Below are positions 22,601 to 36,738 of a stretch of DNA of 64,000 bases, piece after piece. A model generated the notes under the pieces. The model was not told the DNA's origin. It did not search any database and saw only the letters and a program-made list of their open reading frames with translations. The translations under genes were made by a program, and so were the position numbers. This stretch comes from Stichopus chloronotus (taxonomy: Eukaryota > Echinodermata > Holothuroidea > Aspidochirotida > Stichopodidae), in contig CM037850.1 in the NCBI GenBank assembly GCA_021234535.1, positions 62,001 through 126,000 of the forward strand. Direction: 5' to 3'. Within the stretch, counting starts at the first letter, position 1, and each line of letters begins with the position of its first letter.

Positions 22601-25600
22601 CAAACAATCCCGGTCTGCAGTTCATAGACACCAGCAACTGCAAACAATCCCGGTCTGCAGTTCATAGACACCAGCAACTGCAAACAGTCACGATCTGCAG
22701 TTCATAACCAGCAACTGCAAACAATCACGGTCTGCAGTTCATAGACACCAGCAACTGCAAACAATCACTGTCTGCAGTTCATAGACACCAGCAACTGCAA
22801 ACAATCACGGTCTGCAGTTCATAGACACCAGCAACTGCAAACAATCCCGGTCTGCAGTTCATAGACACCAGCAACTGCAAACAATCCCGGTCTGCAGTTC
22901 ATAGACACCAGCAACTGCAAACAATGACGGTCTGCAGTTCATAGACACCAGCAACTGCAAACAATCACGGTCTGCAGTTCATAGACACCAGCAAATGCAA
23001 ACAATGGACAAATTCAACAACTGCCATAAAACTTTGAATTGGAAATTTCAAAAAATAAAATTCTTGGTACAGACTGCTATGGAAAAAGTTTTTTCAAGCC
23101 TCTTTCATACAAAAGGTACATCAATAGCCATCAGAATACATTCAGAGAAGATATTCTAATTGCTAATCAGAATAATGAAAGAAAATTCAAAGACAAGGTA
23201 TAACAAATATCTCATCAGACTACACATTAATACCAAAGGTATGAAGTTTGAGCACAGAATTATGAATGATCCATTCATGCAAAAAGAATGACCATCCATT
23301 CATTAAACTGTACATTCATACAACAGATCCCAAAGCCCCTTACAAACATTCAAACAAAACATACCACAAAACTGCTCAGAATCCATTCATAAAACAGGTA
23401 TCCTAACAGCCGCTCAAATACATGCAAAACATACCACCAGAACTGCTCAGAATGCATTCAAAAACAAATACCCCAACAGCGGATATTTACAAATACATTA
23501 AAAAGAAAACATACCTCCAGAATGGCTCAGAATGCATTTAAACAGAAAATATAATCTGCAGCCACTCATACTATACATTAGTGTTTTCAATAATGCCTGG
23601 ATACCCGGATACCCACTCAATGATGTTCTACCCAAACTTCTGTAAGAAGTTAGGGTTAGCATCAAACATCTGTCAAAATTACTACCTAGGTAGTCAAAAT
23701 TACTACCCGGTCAGCATTTTCACACACGCACACAAAACATGACTGTTTCTGTCTTTTTACTGTCCTGATTTGCGTTTAAGTTACGCCACAAGCATGTTCC
23801 AAATCAAGCCGGGAACGCTAATTAACCGGACATACAGTCACTGTTCTTGTTTACAAAATAGCCTAAGCACTAAGCCTACACCATGACAATTCTATATAAG
23901 CATGCACGAAGTCGTACATTGACAATCAGGTACTTGGGTATCTGACAGGTATTATCATCCGGGTACCTGGGTACGAATTTTCTACCCAGTGAAAACACTA
24001 CTATACATACAGAAAATATATCCCCTGTGATAAAGATGTTTGAAACTTCCACTTAAGACTTTAAATGACTTTTGACTACCTCAATAAACAAATGAAAACC
24101 ACTCAAACATAAACACAAGCAACAGAGCTTGGATATCAATCAGATCCATGAGTATCATGTTTACAGTGTTTTCACTTGCAACAACCAGATCCATGAGTAT
24201 AATGTTTACATTGTTTTCACTTGCAACAACCAGATCCATGAGTATCATGTTTACATTGTTTTCACTTGCAACAACCAGATCCATGAGTATCATGTTTACA
24301 TTGTTTTCACTTGCAACAACCAGATCCATGAGTATCATATTTACATTGTTTTCACTTGCAACAAACAGATCCATGAGTATCATGTTTACAGTGTTTTCAC
24401 TTGCAACAACCAGATCCATGAGTATCATGTTTACAGTGTTTTCACTTGCAACAACCAGATCCATGAGTATCATGTTTACAGTGTTTTCACTTGCAACAAC
24501 CAGATCCATGAGTATAATGTTTACATTGTTTTCACTTGCAACAACCAGATCCATGAGTATCATGTTTACATTGTTTTCACTTGCAACAACCAGATCCATG
24601 AGTATCATGTTTACATTGTTTTCACTTGCAACAACCAGATCCATGAGTATCATATTTACATTGTTTTCACTTGCAACAAACAGATCCATGAGTATCATGT
24701 TTACAGTGTTTTCACTTGCAACAACCAGATCCATGAGTATCATGTTTACAGTGTTTTCACTTGCAACAACCAGATCCATGAGTATCATGTTTACAGTGTT
24801 TTCACTTGCAACAACCAGATCCATGAGTATCATGTTTACATTGTTTTCACTTGCAACAACCAGATCCATGAGTATCATGTTTACAGTGTTTTCACTTGCA
24901 ACAACCAGATCCATGAGTATCATATTTACAGTGTTTTCACTTGCAACAACCAGATCCATGAGTATCATGTTTACATTGTTTTCACTTGCAACAACCAGAT
25001 CCATGAGTATCATGTTTACAGTGTTTTCACTTGCAACAACCAGATCCATGAGTATCATGTTTACAGTGTTTTCACTTGCAACAACCAGATCCATGAGTAT
25101 CATGTTTACAGTGTTTTCACTTGCAACAACCAGATCCATGAGTATCATGTTTACATTGTTTTCACTTGCAACAACCAGATCCATGAGTATCATGTTTACA
25201 GTGTTTTCACTTGCAACAACCAGATCCATGAGTATCATGTTTACATTGTTTTCACTTGCAACAACCAGATCCATGAGTATCATGTTTACAGTGTTTTCAC
25301 TTGCAACAACTAGATCCATGAGTATCATGTTTACATTGTTTTCACTTGCAACAACCAGATCCATGAGCATCATGTTTACAGTGTTTGCACTTGCAACAAA
25401 CAGTTCCATGGATACCATGATAACAATTCTTTTCACTACCAATATCCAATTCCATTGATATCATGTTAACAGTGTTTTGGCTAACAATATCCAGTTCCTT
25501 AGATCTTATGTTTATGTTTTCACTAGCAACAACCACTTCCGTGGATATCATGTCAACAGTACTTTCACTAGTGACACCCAGTCCATTGTATACCATGTTG

Positions 25601-28600
25601 TCAGTGTTTCCACTAGCAACAATCAGTTCTATGGATACCAAGTTGTCAGTGTTTTCACTAGCAATAACCAGTCCCTTGGATACCATGCTGATAATGTTTT
25701 CATTAGCAATCTCCATTTTCTAAGTTGGTTACTTTATTTACAGCCTTTGTGTATTTTAAAACCACATGTGACCTATATTTTACATACGAGGAACCGTAAA
25801 CACACCGATCAAGGACTACCTTACCTAAATACAACATTTCTAGTTCTCAGAATATTGGATTTTTACAAGCAGAAGAACCATTTTCCTGCTGAGAATATTC
25901 TGAAGGAAGAAAAAGATCTACTAGACAGTGTGTGAGTGGGCTCCCTTGTATAAAACTTACCTTATGGTAAAATGCTACACCTGTAAGAACCATGGATATA
26001 TCATTTGTCCATTCTGATTCATACTTCCACTTCAGTGTTTCATGGTCCCACAAATGAAGTCTGCCTGGATACCCAACTAATCGATCTGGAAACTCCTGCC
26101 ACACCTGTTAAAAAAGAGTAATCAATCTGTGGCTTAAAACAATGCATATATTAAATTACGGCTTAACGAGTGGAAATGATACAGCAGCTTCATGAGTGAA
26201 TATCTATTGCATCGTAGCCTAATAGGTGCGATTACAAGATGCTTAATATCCTGGGACTAAGGACTACAAGAGGCTTAATATTGCGAGATTATGGACTACA
26301 ACTGCAAGATGTTCACAAAGGGGTTCTCCATGGCACATAAGTCAAACAGAAACTTTTCCCACAAAAATGATTGGACCACAACCATGATGAAATGTAGGTC
26401 AAGATCAAAGGTGTTGGGTCAGCTATCTGACTCACTGAAAATGATGATTCTCTAGCAAAATGGTTGATCGTTGTTCAGGGTCCAGAAGTTTCTTGCATGG
26501 AGAACTGTAATAGGCTTCTTGAATGGGTTAAAGCTCTTGGGTGCCATGACTCAATGCATCCACTCAGAGGCATTTTGCAGTTCATGTAAAGAGAATGTAT
26601 GATGCCCTAGCTGAGGTATGAAATACATTCAAAGATGACAGTGAGGTCCTATATGCCAAAGATACAAAACTAGTCCCAAGATCGGAGAGCATCAAAAGCC
26701 TGAATACTTTTGAGAAAATTGAAGAACAGTTCAAGTCTAACATGGACGATGGCATTTTGAATAATGACAGCCCAATTTCAGATACATACCATGGCAAAGA
26801 ACAATTTGAAGATTTTCAAAGGTTTTGCTTGAGGTAAGAAAATAACAATGGAGGACAAAAACTTACAGCAGAGATAAGCAAAGCTGCTCGAGATTACTCA
26901 TTGCATGTCAAAACAGAGATGGGGATCTTGATCAGTTCTTTGCTCACAAGAAGCAAGGAGCAACAGCTTCTCGGAGAATGAAAATCTAAGACCAGCAATG
27001 GACAAATCAGGTTTGTTTGGTGAAAGATTTGTCTATATATCCAGGCCCGTAGCCAGCCCATGTGGAGGGGTGGGTCTTTTTTCCAAGATGTGGACCTTTT
27101 TCCAAATACGAAAGCGGGTGGCACGTGCTGTAAGCATGCAGTTGCAAGTGGTCTAGGGACATTTTCTGGTGATTTTTTTAAATCTGCAGATTTACCGCAA
27201 CCTGGAGCATTTAGACAACTACAAAGACCTTTTGGCATAGACAATTTACATAAATAGTAGACACAGGGGCGTAGCCAGGAATATGTCAAGGGGGGTGGAA
27301 ACTCGTGAAGACTATCTAAGCGGAGCACCACCATTAGTTGGCGCGGAGCGTACAAGAAAATTTTGCGTTTTTCAAACCCCCACCCAGATGGCCAGAAATA
27401 GCACTTGCCAATGCTTTTCAGTTGCATGAACCCAGCCTTGGAATATAGATCTCATGTCTGCAATTTCTCAATTACTGAGAAAAAATTAGTCTGTGAAAAA
27501 TGAGGCAATGCCGAGATGAGCACTAAAGAAACGTTTGGCTCTACAAACCACTCAGATAGAAAACGGCCCTTCCTGGGTGTTTTACATGAAAACATATATG
27601 CTCCCACCCTGCATTCCACCCTGCCTTGGTAGTCCTGCCTCATAAATTGAGGGAATTACTATTTAGCGATATCGCGGGATAAAAGAGAAAATGAGATCAA
27701 GCAGGGTCACCCTATTCGCCCTCTTTTCCCTGGCAATGCTTATGCTCCTGGGTATTTCTGGCGAAGGCCTTAAAAAAAAAAAACAATATGGCCAAGGGGG
27801 GGTTGCCTCTTTCCCCCCTGCTTGGTTACGCGCCTGAGTAGACACTCTTTGGTAGTTGTGGCGGTTTGAACGGGGCGTAAAATGTACCGACTGTACCCGA
27901 CTACAATTGAACATATTTAATCGGGCCCGGCGACAGCTTACAACACAACTGGTATAGCCACTTAGCCTAGCCTACAGCCACATAAGAAACATCATCATTA
28001 CAGTATTTTATTTTTTTTTTCCAAGTCTTTTGTTAACTAGCCAATCATAACTTGGGACACGTTTAATGCAAAATGTGGCTATCACGTAGTTCAGTCAATG
28101 GTATTTCCCATTGACTTTGTGTTACGATCAAACGAAGTGTTTCAGTCATAACTTGCGCTACTTTCAACGCAACTTTTGTGTGTAAAAGTCTCGCAAGCAC
28201 GCATGCAGTTCAGTGTAATTTTCCCACACATTTTGCGTTACAATCAATTCAAACGAAGTGTTTCCAGACACCTGTCCGGCGATGGCTGTTAGGCTTCGCT
28301 AGTGACCGATTCATTTCACCAGGTAAATAAATTAAGGTCCTTTCAGGGCTTTGCTGTCCCTCCTTTTTAAAACTGGGGAATGGGTAATTTGTAACAGTCA
28401 CCAAGATTTTTTATCTTTGGTATGGTTGTACAGAAGATAGAAACAGAAAAGAAATTAGAGCTGGCTAACTTAACACTGTTAGCCTTAGCCTAAGCCTAAA
28501 TTGAAACTGAAAGGTCGGAGACCAGCAGCAGCATGACTCGCTTAGTGACTATGACAAGCAGCCCCATATTTTTTAATGTTTTATTTTTACTCGTTCACTG

Positions 28601-31600
28601 AATGTATATATTCATCGATTACTTGAAGGAATAAATGTGAAGGCAATGTACATCTATGTAAACATAGTTCGAGAGGTGATAAATGCCCGATCGCACTGTG
28701 ATACAGCGTAAAGTTACTTGAAAACGCGTTGATCGCGAAAACATCGGATCGGATATCGACCGATCTTGTGGAAAAAATATCGGACATCGGATCGGCAGTA
28801 AAAGAATGCATCGGTTAGGCCCTAATCGTCAATGGACAATTAGTGCGTGAAATCTCCCACACGCGCAGCGAGTTTCGACCATGGGATTTGCCCATTGAGT
28901 TTGTGTTACAATGACACAGTACTGTGCATACGGAGTTTTGCCTACTGAAAAGCTGATTCGATAATAAATGCAAACTTTCCGTTACTGTTTCAAACGAAAC
29001 AGGTGCTATGCATTATAAGTTGTGGTGAGTGTGTGCGTTGTTTTGTATTAACTCTCTTATGTGTTAACACTCATACACTCCAAGTCACCATTTATTTTCC
29101 TCGTTTACGTTGCTCTAAAATTCTAAAATATTTACAATATCGGACATACAGTAAACAGACACTGTGCGAGTGTGCGTAGTGCCATGGACATCATACATCT
29201 CCACTCTCGCCGTCTGCCATAAAATCCCTAAATCCATGGTCCCACGTGTGTGCAATGCCTGCTGTATATACACGGAAAACTGTCCGTCCTTTCACTGTTT
29301 TTCAGAAAGTTTTTAATTGAAGCTCATTGGCTCATTCAGATTGAGAGCCAACAAAAGCAAAAGTGGATTAGTGTATACGGCCAAGGTGGCTTGTAATTAC
29401 AGTAGATGTTCTTTCATGACTAACAGTACACACGTTCATCATCTTCATAAAAGTACTGACGCCGTAGCTTGTAACTTTTGTATTCGTTTTGTTATCAACT
29501 TAAATCATTCTGAATTATCTTGAACAGGTAGTTTTCTTTCAAAAATATGGGTGAAATGTAGTCACACTGCTTTTCAAGCCTTTTTTTGGAATTTGTAAAG
29601 GGCAAATTTGATACTTTGTGGAGTGATGACTTCGTTGTTACTGTGACCTACTGTAGCTTGTGTTGTATCATGCATAGTAAAGCCTGTGGGAAAATGTGAA
29701 TTTGATGTAATTTTTTTCACATGTTATCATTCATTATTTTTCACAACCATTACCAAACTAAAGCCACATTCTCTCCTGATCAGAAATAACTTTCTTTTCT
29801 CCTTCTCTGTGTTAATAGAGAGTGTATTTTGGTAACGTTTACATGGCCAGTCTAGCATGAATTTATACTTCTCATGCACCTTAGCCTCACAGGCACATTG
29901 TAGACAGACTGTTGGTAGTGTGTGCAAGAACCAGAAAGCCAAAAGGCTTTGTGATTCCTTGCCACATGGTTATATTACAACAAACATGAATTATTCACAT
30001 GACAAGTATAAGATCAACTGCAGTTATTTTTGTTGATACACCACAAGCATTTAACCCAAAATGACCTTTATTTTGGTGACCTAAAATGAACGTGACATTT
30101 GACGTCCACCAAAAGCAATAGGGATCACCTACCCAGGCCATACAACCCACACATCAAGTACAGTATGAGTATGACATCAGTCAACATTATCTCTGAGCTC
30201 CAAGAAACACACAGTAATCAATGCTGCTTCTAGTCTTGCCTGTTGTTAGTTGAATCAAATAACTCAACCTTACCTCATCTGAACTCAGCTTGTCTGCCAT
30301 ATTTACCTCAAAATTCTTCGTAAACGACCAGAATGTTCTTGGGTCTCCATCGTATGGTGGAATTTCTGCCTTAGGTAATTCCAATGCTAATTTGGAACTC
30401 AGTTTCCTCCTTCAACTTTTTCAATGCTTCCTCCCTCTCCTCAGTATAATACTTTTGGCATTCCAACATCCAGCTTTCTGCTTGCTCAAATGCTTCATCA
30501 GACAACAACCCAGCCAGATCAGCATGAACCTCTTCCATTGCCTCAAATTGGCGCTCTGCCTTTTGCAAATTTTCCTTTATCAACTCTGGGATAATTTCTT
30601 CCTTGTTACAAGTAGCTTTTAACACACTCAAAGTCCTCGTAAGTTGACCCTAAGTTATGATTCCTCCTCAATATTTTTGCTTCCTCCATCCTTTCCGACA
30701 TTGTGAAATATGATTGAAAGCACCCCAATTTGATTGTTAAGAAACCTCGTTCTGCTACCAGCTGTTCCTCTGGATATTGATATTATCCAAATAAATGACA
30801 GAACAGATGGTATTTTATTTTCCTCATTTTTTTTTATAAACCCATTAACATTCCAATGCATGAAATAATGCACCTTGTCTATCTGACCACATGACCCCCC
30901 ATACCAAGACTATCTCTCTGGACCCCTCACACTAGAAGTTACTCACTAAGTTACAAATGCAGTACTGTAGGGAGCAATCCCATTAAGTAACTGTGTGCGA
31001 CAGAATCAAAAACTGCCATTGCACAATGTAGCCCCATATGCATTTGTACGGTAGTTTAAAATAACCACAATAATGGTGTTTAGGCTATTATTATTGTTTT
31101 ATAGTGAAAAATTATCCCTTCCTCTCTATTGATAAGCATTAAATTTCACAGGGTCGTGAACCTGTTAAAAACAGACAACCTTATCAAGTTTAAAACAAAT
31201 CTGACCCACCGATAAGGAACTATGGCAGTTTGAACATTTTTTATGTTTTACCCTATAACCTCATTAATATGCAAGATTTGGACACCAAAAACAGTAGGGA
31301 TCATCTACTCAATATGGGCAACCTACATGCCAAAAATGAAATTACTCAGAGTTACCCTTCTTGAGATAGAGTGTTTACGAGCAACCGTCAGACACACACA
31401 CACACACATACATACACGCATACATACACACACACGACATCAGGACTGCATAGATTCCCCTGCCTACTGCAAGGAATAAAAAAAACCAATTATAATCGTA
31501 CTACGATTATCATGGGTCCGATTATACCAGTTATAATTTTTTGACAAACCATGAGAGCTTAGTGAGGGGCAACGGGAACATGCCAAATGGTTGTGATGTG

Positions 31601-34600
31601 AGGAGGTTCATGACGGGCAACGGGAACGTGCCTAATGGTTGTGGTGTGAGGAGGTTCGTGATGGGCAATGGGAACATCCCAAATGGTTGTGGTGTGAGGA
31701 GGCTCGTGACAGGCAACGGAAACATGCCTAATGGTTGTAGTGTGTGGAGGTTCATGACGGGCAACAGGAACATGCCAAACATCTGGTCAACATTTCTTCA
31801 ATGTGATGAAAACAAGAAAAAATTTTCCATTCATCGTGAAAGAACTTCTAAATAGCATCCACAGTAAAGTTTATCAATTGTGGGATCACGGGGGGATGAG
31901 TAAAAACTAACCACGGAGAAGTAATTCTGCAACCATTGATGCCATGCAACATTGAAGAGGCAGAGGTATGTTTATTTGTTCATGTCCACCATGAAGCTGA
32001 AGATCATTCTGGTCAAGACAGTAGATGGTGACATTGTTGTCATTGTGCTGTCTGCATTTCGCAGAACAACACGCCTTCAGGAAGCTGTGGCTGGAGCTGT
32101 TTACCAATATATGAGATTGCAACTTCTCTTGGACCAAATACATCGAATGCTTTAACTTATTGTTTCATTCATTCAGTGGGTTTGATATATCCTCTTTTCA
32201 AGGTAAAGGAAACAAATCATTCAGAAAAACCTGGACAAGGATGCCTTGAGAAGATGATATGGTCTAAAGTGAATATCATTAGTGACAAAGACAATGACAT
32301 TTTGTAGCAGCTTATAGTCTCTTTGTACTGCAGCCCATTCAATGCTAATAAGGTAAATGATGCAATGTGCTATTTATTCACAACCAGAGGTTAGGCAGTT
32401 GAGTATATTCCCAAATCACTGCTGCATTATAGGAGCATGTGAAACGTTCTGTCTTGCAAGCTCAAAAATGGTATAATTAAGCTACAATCTGTCAGAGTTG
32501 AGTGCTACAGTAGCATTGGTTTGTGTTTTTGTGGCTAGGCATAGCATAGTCAGCACTAGTGATAACAGGGAATACTCAGTTGATTAAAACTACACTGCTG
32601 TGGCTGGCTGCAGCTGGCCTGCTATAGATGGAACAGACTTGTGTGTCACATTACACATCGTCTTACAATGCTTTTGATATTGTAAAGTTATTTTTGGCAG
32701 GAAACTTAAAACAATTGTGCAGCAAGTACGTATCTTTACTTACTTTTTATTCTTTTAGAAATTGGGCTATATCTTATTTTCAACATTTCTCAAAAATAAG
32801 TAAATTCTGTGAATTTCCATTAAACTTCAATTTCTATTTTATCTGCATTGATTCTTTAAATTTTGAACGTACCTTATTCAGGAAGAAATTTACAAGGCTC
32901 TGGAAGAAAATTGTATCAAGGAAAATTACAGCAACATTTCCACTGGTATTTGCAAACATTCAGTGGGCTGTTGCCAGCTTGTCTCTTTTTCTGTAAAATG
33001 GCTCTACGCCAGACTATTTTTTTCTAGGCTACGTTTCTTTTTCTTTAAAACATGTCTAAGGAACCAGAATGCACAAATGCATTGTGGTTTTGATTATTTC
33101 ATTATGAGATTTTTTATGAATCTGATACATGATGATTAATGTGTCTCAACATGCACAACTGCATATTACAACGACAAGTGATGCAACACCTACACATTAC
33201 ATATCAGATCAGAGTTTCAAGCTTCCCTCCTTGTGATACCATGTTTGCTGGGTTGTCACAATTTGATCCTTGTTGACCCCAAATGACCTTTGACCTTCAC
33301 CAAAAACAAATGGGGTTCTTCTACTAAATGGTGTACACCTTCATATCAAATATCAGATCTGTCCACACTTGAGATATCATGTTTACAAGGTAGAGCATCA
33401 CAAACACACACACACACATGCACACACACATGTAGGCATGATTACAAAGCTTACAATTATCATCGAAACCAAAAAGTGGGTCAGAACTTTCACCAATGTA
33501 CTACTTCCCTTACCCCCTCTTCCCTTCCCTAATTCCTTTTCTGTTTAGATAGCCACAGCAAAAACTGGTCATGCACTGCTTGCTGCTGCAAGCTGAGTGA
33601 AGCTGTTGATAGTCTATGATAGTCATCGTCGCGTCAATCAATGTCAGCTAACCTCACCAAATTGGTACTGTATCTGTATTTTCAAGGGAGACGAACTGAA
33701 ACCATTTCACTGAGGGGATTGCTCTCTAGTTATTATTTATTGGTATAAAATATAATCTTCCTCGAGCTCAGTACAGCCATAAGGAGACAGCCCCCTGTGG
33801 CCTGAAATCCCATCTCAGCCCCCTTCCCCACACACACACACCCACACATACAACCATGAGCTGGTAGCACATTTCACCTTGATATCAAAATGTGACTCCT
33901 GTTAAATAGTTTCCGAGAGTTTTACTATATTTTATAGGAATGTGACAGAGAGCACAAACATTTATGGTCGGCCATTTTGAAATTTAAAACGTTCTCCTTT
34001 CCAGGGGGTTCCCCAGTGTTCTTTTGATTATTAAAGGAAACAGACCATTTCCTCCTTATGATCCCTGGGAGACCATAATTTGTCATCATCTTTAGATGAA
34101 AGTCCTAACCTCAACTTACTGTAAGCCTATGCCCTCTACCTGATCTTCCCATCCATACCTACCTCCAGCCCACACACCCAAACACACACTCAAAGAGTAT
34201 AAATCTGCACAGTGAGATTGACATAGCCCTCTTGGTTTGCAGAATATTTGAATTTGCTCAAAGCTGGCCTGTGAGTTTCATATATTAGCTAAAATATATG
34301 ATGGGAAACTTAAATTTGGGGTTTTAGGCAGATGTGAGGCAACCCCTCCATTTCATATTTCTGTCACCCTAATAAGTCACCATGCCAAGTTTCATAAACT
34401 TGTAAGGATTTGAAGGATTGTGTCTCTTAATTACCCCGCCTACTACTAAATTTGATGAACTTTTTTCAGTTTGTTTATGTATATGATCAACAGTTTGTAC
34501 ATTTCATATTCACATCAGTTGAAGTGCACAATAAAGATCTGGTCATCAACACTTATGTAATTTCAAAAGTTACACTTCATCAAGATATAACTATATTTCA

Positions 34601-36617
34601 TGAAACACAAAATGCAGTAGCGTAGATATTACTGTTATAATGCACTTTTTGTCCTACCTCATATCCAAATTCAAGTTCATCTGGTGTAACCATGACAATA
34701 TCATCATCAATAGCCAGTATGCATTCTGTCTCAATTTCGTCATATGGGAAGAACCTATTGCTAAGTTTGTTTTCCTTTGTTTGAACTACCTTCAAAGGTT
34801 TGGTTATCTTTGGCCAGCGTTCCACTGAAAGAAAAATAAAATGCAAAAAAGAGTGTTCTTTTATACTCTAAAATGACAAGTAAAATGATAAACCTATGAA
34901 TCAAATGAAATCTTAGTAATAACAGTCAGAAAATGTTAATCATGTTGTGGTAAATAAAGCTTGCTTGAAGTATTAAAAAAATTGTTCAATAAACTCACCA
35001 GGTGGTGGAGACTTCTCTTGATTGTTCCACACTACTAGCACCTTAGCCAAACTTGGAGTCTGAGCTATTTGCTTTATAACTGCAAATAAACTTTCTTCTC
35101 TATCATATGTCAAAACCACAGCTGTAAAACCATGTGATTTGGGTGGTATGAGAGGCAGGAATAGAGGGTTAATAGCTCCTTTCTGGATGGATAACAAAAT
35201 AATTTATGTTTTCATTAACCATGACAGTTCAGGATTCATTTCATATGAAATCAACGAATGGCTTGGCTGGTCACCTCATACATTGGCAAACATTTGGTGG
35301 ATATCCAAAACTTGAGCATCATTAATCATACACCTTTCAAGTTACAGCCAACTTTGATTACCATGCCCATTTAATAGTCTCATGAACATTGATGTTCTGG
35401 GCTGCTCCCTTCTTTGTGGAAGAAAAACCCTTAAAGTAGAGCACATGTGACTTTCTCATTTTTGATTCAAAGCAACATGCAGATGGCCATAATACCCTGA
35501 ACATTTGACCTCTCCAGCTAACCCACGTTTTTGGTGCAAACTGCCCAAAAACATAACTTAGAACCAGAGCAGTAAGGCCACTGAATCTCAATACTTCTGA
35601 TTGTTTAATGTTCCTTTGTAAGGATGTTCTGAACATGTTAAAAACAGTTCAATTGTGATTGAAGAAATTAACAAGACAAAACAGCGAACTTTGAATCTGG
35701 TTGATGTATCTGGTTGAATCTGGTTGGCAAAATATTTGATGTCTACCTCTTTATTTCCTTTGCATACCATCCCTTGACAACAATGCCATGTAAATGGATG
35801 TATTTATGTGAATAAGACAATTGTTTCGAGTTTTGCCTTGCCTTCTCTGAAAATGTTAGCGATTAAACACATGGTTTCAAAGCATTGCTCTGAGTGAGCT
35901 ATTCATTGTGTAAAGATTCTTTGACTTACATGTTCCATCTATGTGAATGATTTTGAACTGGAATCAAATAATAAACTAATGAAATACCTTTGAGCTAATT
36001 GATCAGCTTGTCTTTCTTTGACTTGGTGGATCTTAAAGTACTAGCAGTAATGAAATTAAACACACTGGGCGTATGACGTTCTTCTTTTGTATCTTAATGT
36101 TGTCATTGAGAATACATACAATTGAGTTGAAAACTTCAACACTACTCTGTTCTTACACACATCAATCACTGCAAATCAAGCTGGGAAGAGCTTTAAAAAC
36201 TGCTGCCAACAAAGGCTCACCAAGTCAATCAAAGGATCAAAACTTCCATAATGCAAGTACCACCTTGAATGCAAAACTATGGATAAAGGAGATCTAGCCT
36301 TTTCCAGGTTTTAGGCACTGTTTTGGTGAATAATTTGTAAGAAAGACTTATGATACATATTTTCTTCACACCTAAACTAGTAACATCTTTTGCTTACATT
36401 CACAGAAGCATAATGGAGAAGTTTGATACACATTGACAATGGATCAAGACCCTGACACCATTTTAAAAGAACATGAGAATGTCCAGCGAGACTTAGAATA
36501 TGTCTATACATGTAATGTATTGAGATAAAAATTGGATTTTTGAGCTTCACTACCTTCACATCTGTATATCCCATCATCATTCTGACCTTCACATTTGTAT
36601 ATCCTATCACCATCATC

Positions 36618-36649
<32 letters not shown>

Positions 36650-36679
36650 CACCATCACCATCACCATCACCATCACCAC

Positions 36680-36738
<59 letters not shown>

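Larger units (their letters stand above)
19611..25960 (-). other. EXT2 intron 8 (6.35 kb): tandem arrays and MITE
   Basis: Contains two subfamily A dispersed copies (19829-20790, 21890-22250), a 40-bp array (22365-23010), a MITE (23579-24000) and a 45-bp minisatellite with diverged continuation (24143-25715). The 20800-21890 and 23010-23570 segments show no gene. Confidence 0.8.
26105..34657 (-). other. EXT2 intron 7 (8.6 kb): mixed transposon remnants
   Basis: Contains a decayed coding-like block (26390-26990), the hAT MITE 27264-27836, hAT-like fragments, a subfamily B element (29935-31480) with a nested gag fragment, a 48-bp minisatellite and a subfamily A copy (33061-33480). I see nothing recognisable in 31860-33050 and 33490-34590. 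Confidence 0.75.

Noticed and set aside
22365..23008. CRISPR-like array of regular repeats
   Set aside because: Units abut with no unique spacers, the genome is animal, and no cas genes are present. It is a minisatellite.
24081..25458. Very long open frames (over 390 codons) on both strands with 15-residue repeats
   Set aside because: They are the automatic result of a stop-free 45-bp tandem unit. They are open in several frames, lie inside an EXT2 intron and show no coding bias.
31531..31855. Open frames on both strands with 16-residue repeats
   Set aside because: By-product of the 48-bp minisatellite.
32628..32996. 122-codon plus-strand frame
   Set aside because: Opposite strand in an EXT2 intron, AT-driven, without splice or domain evidence.
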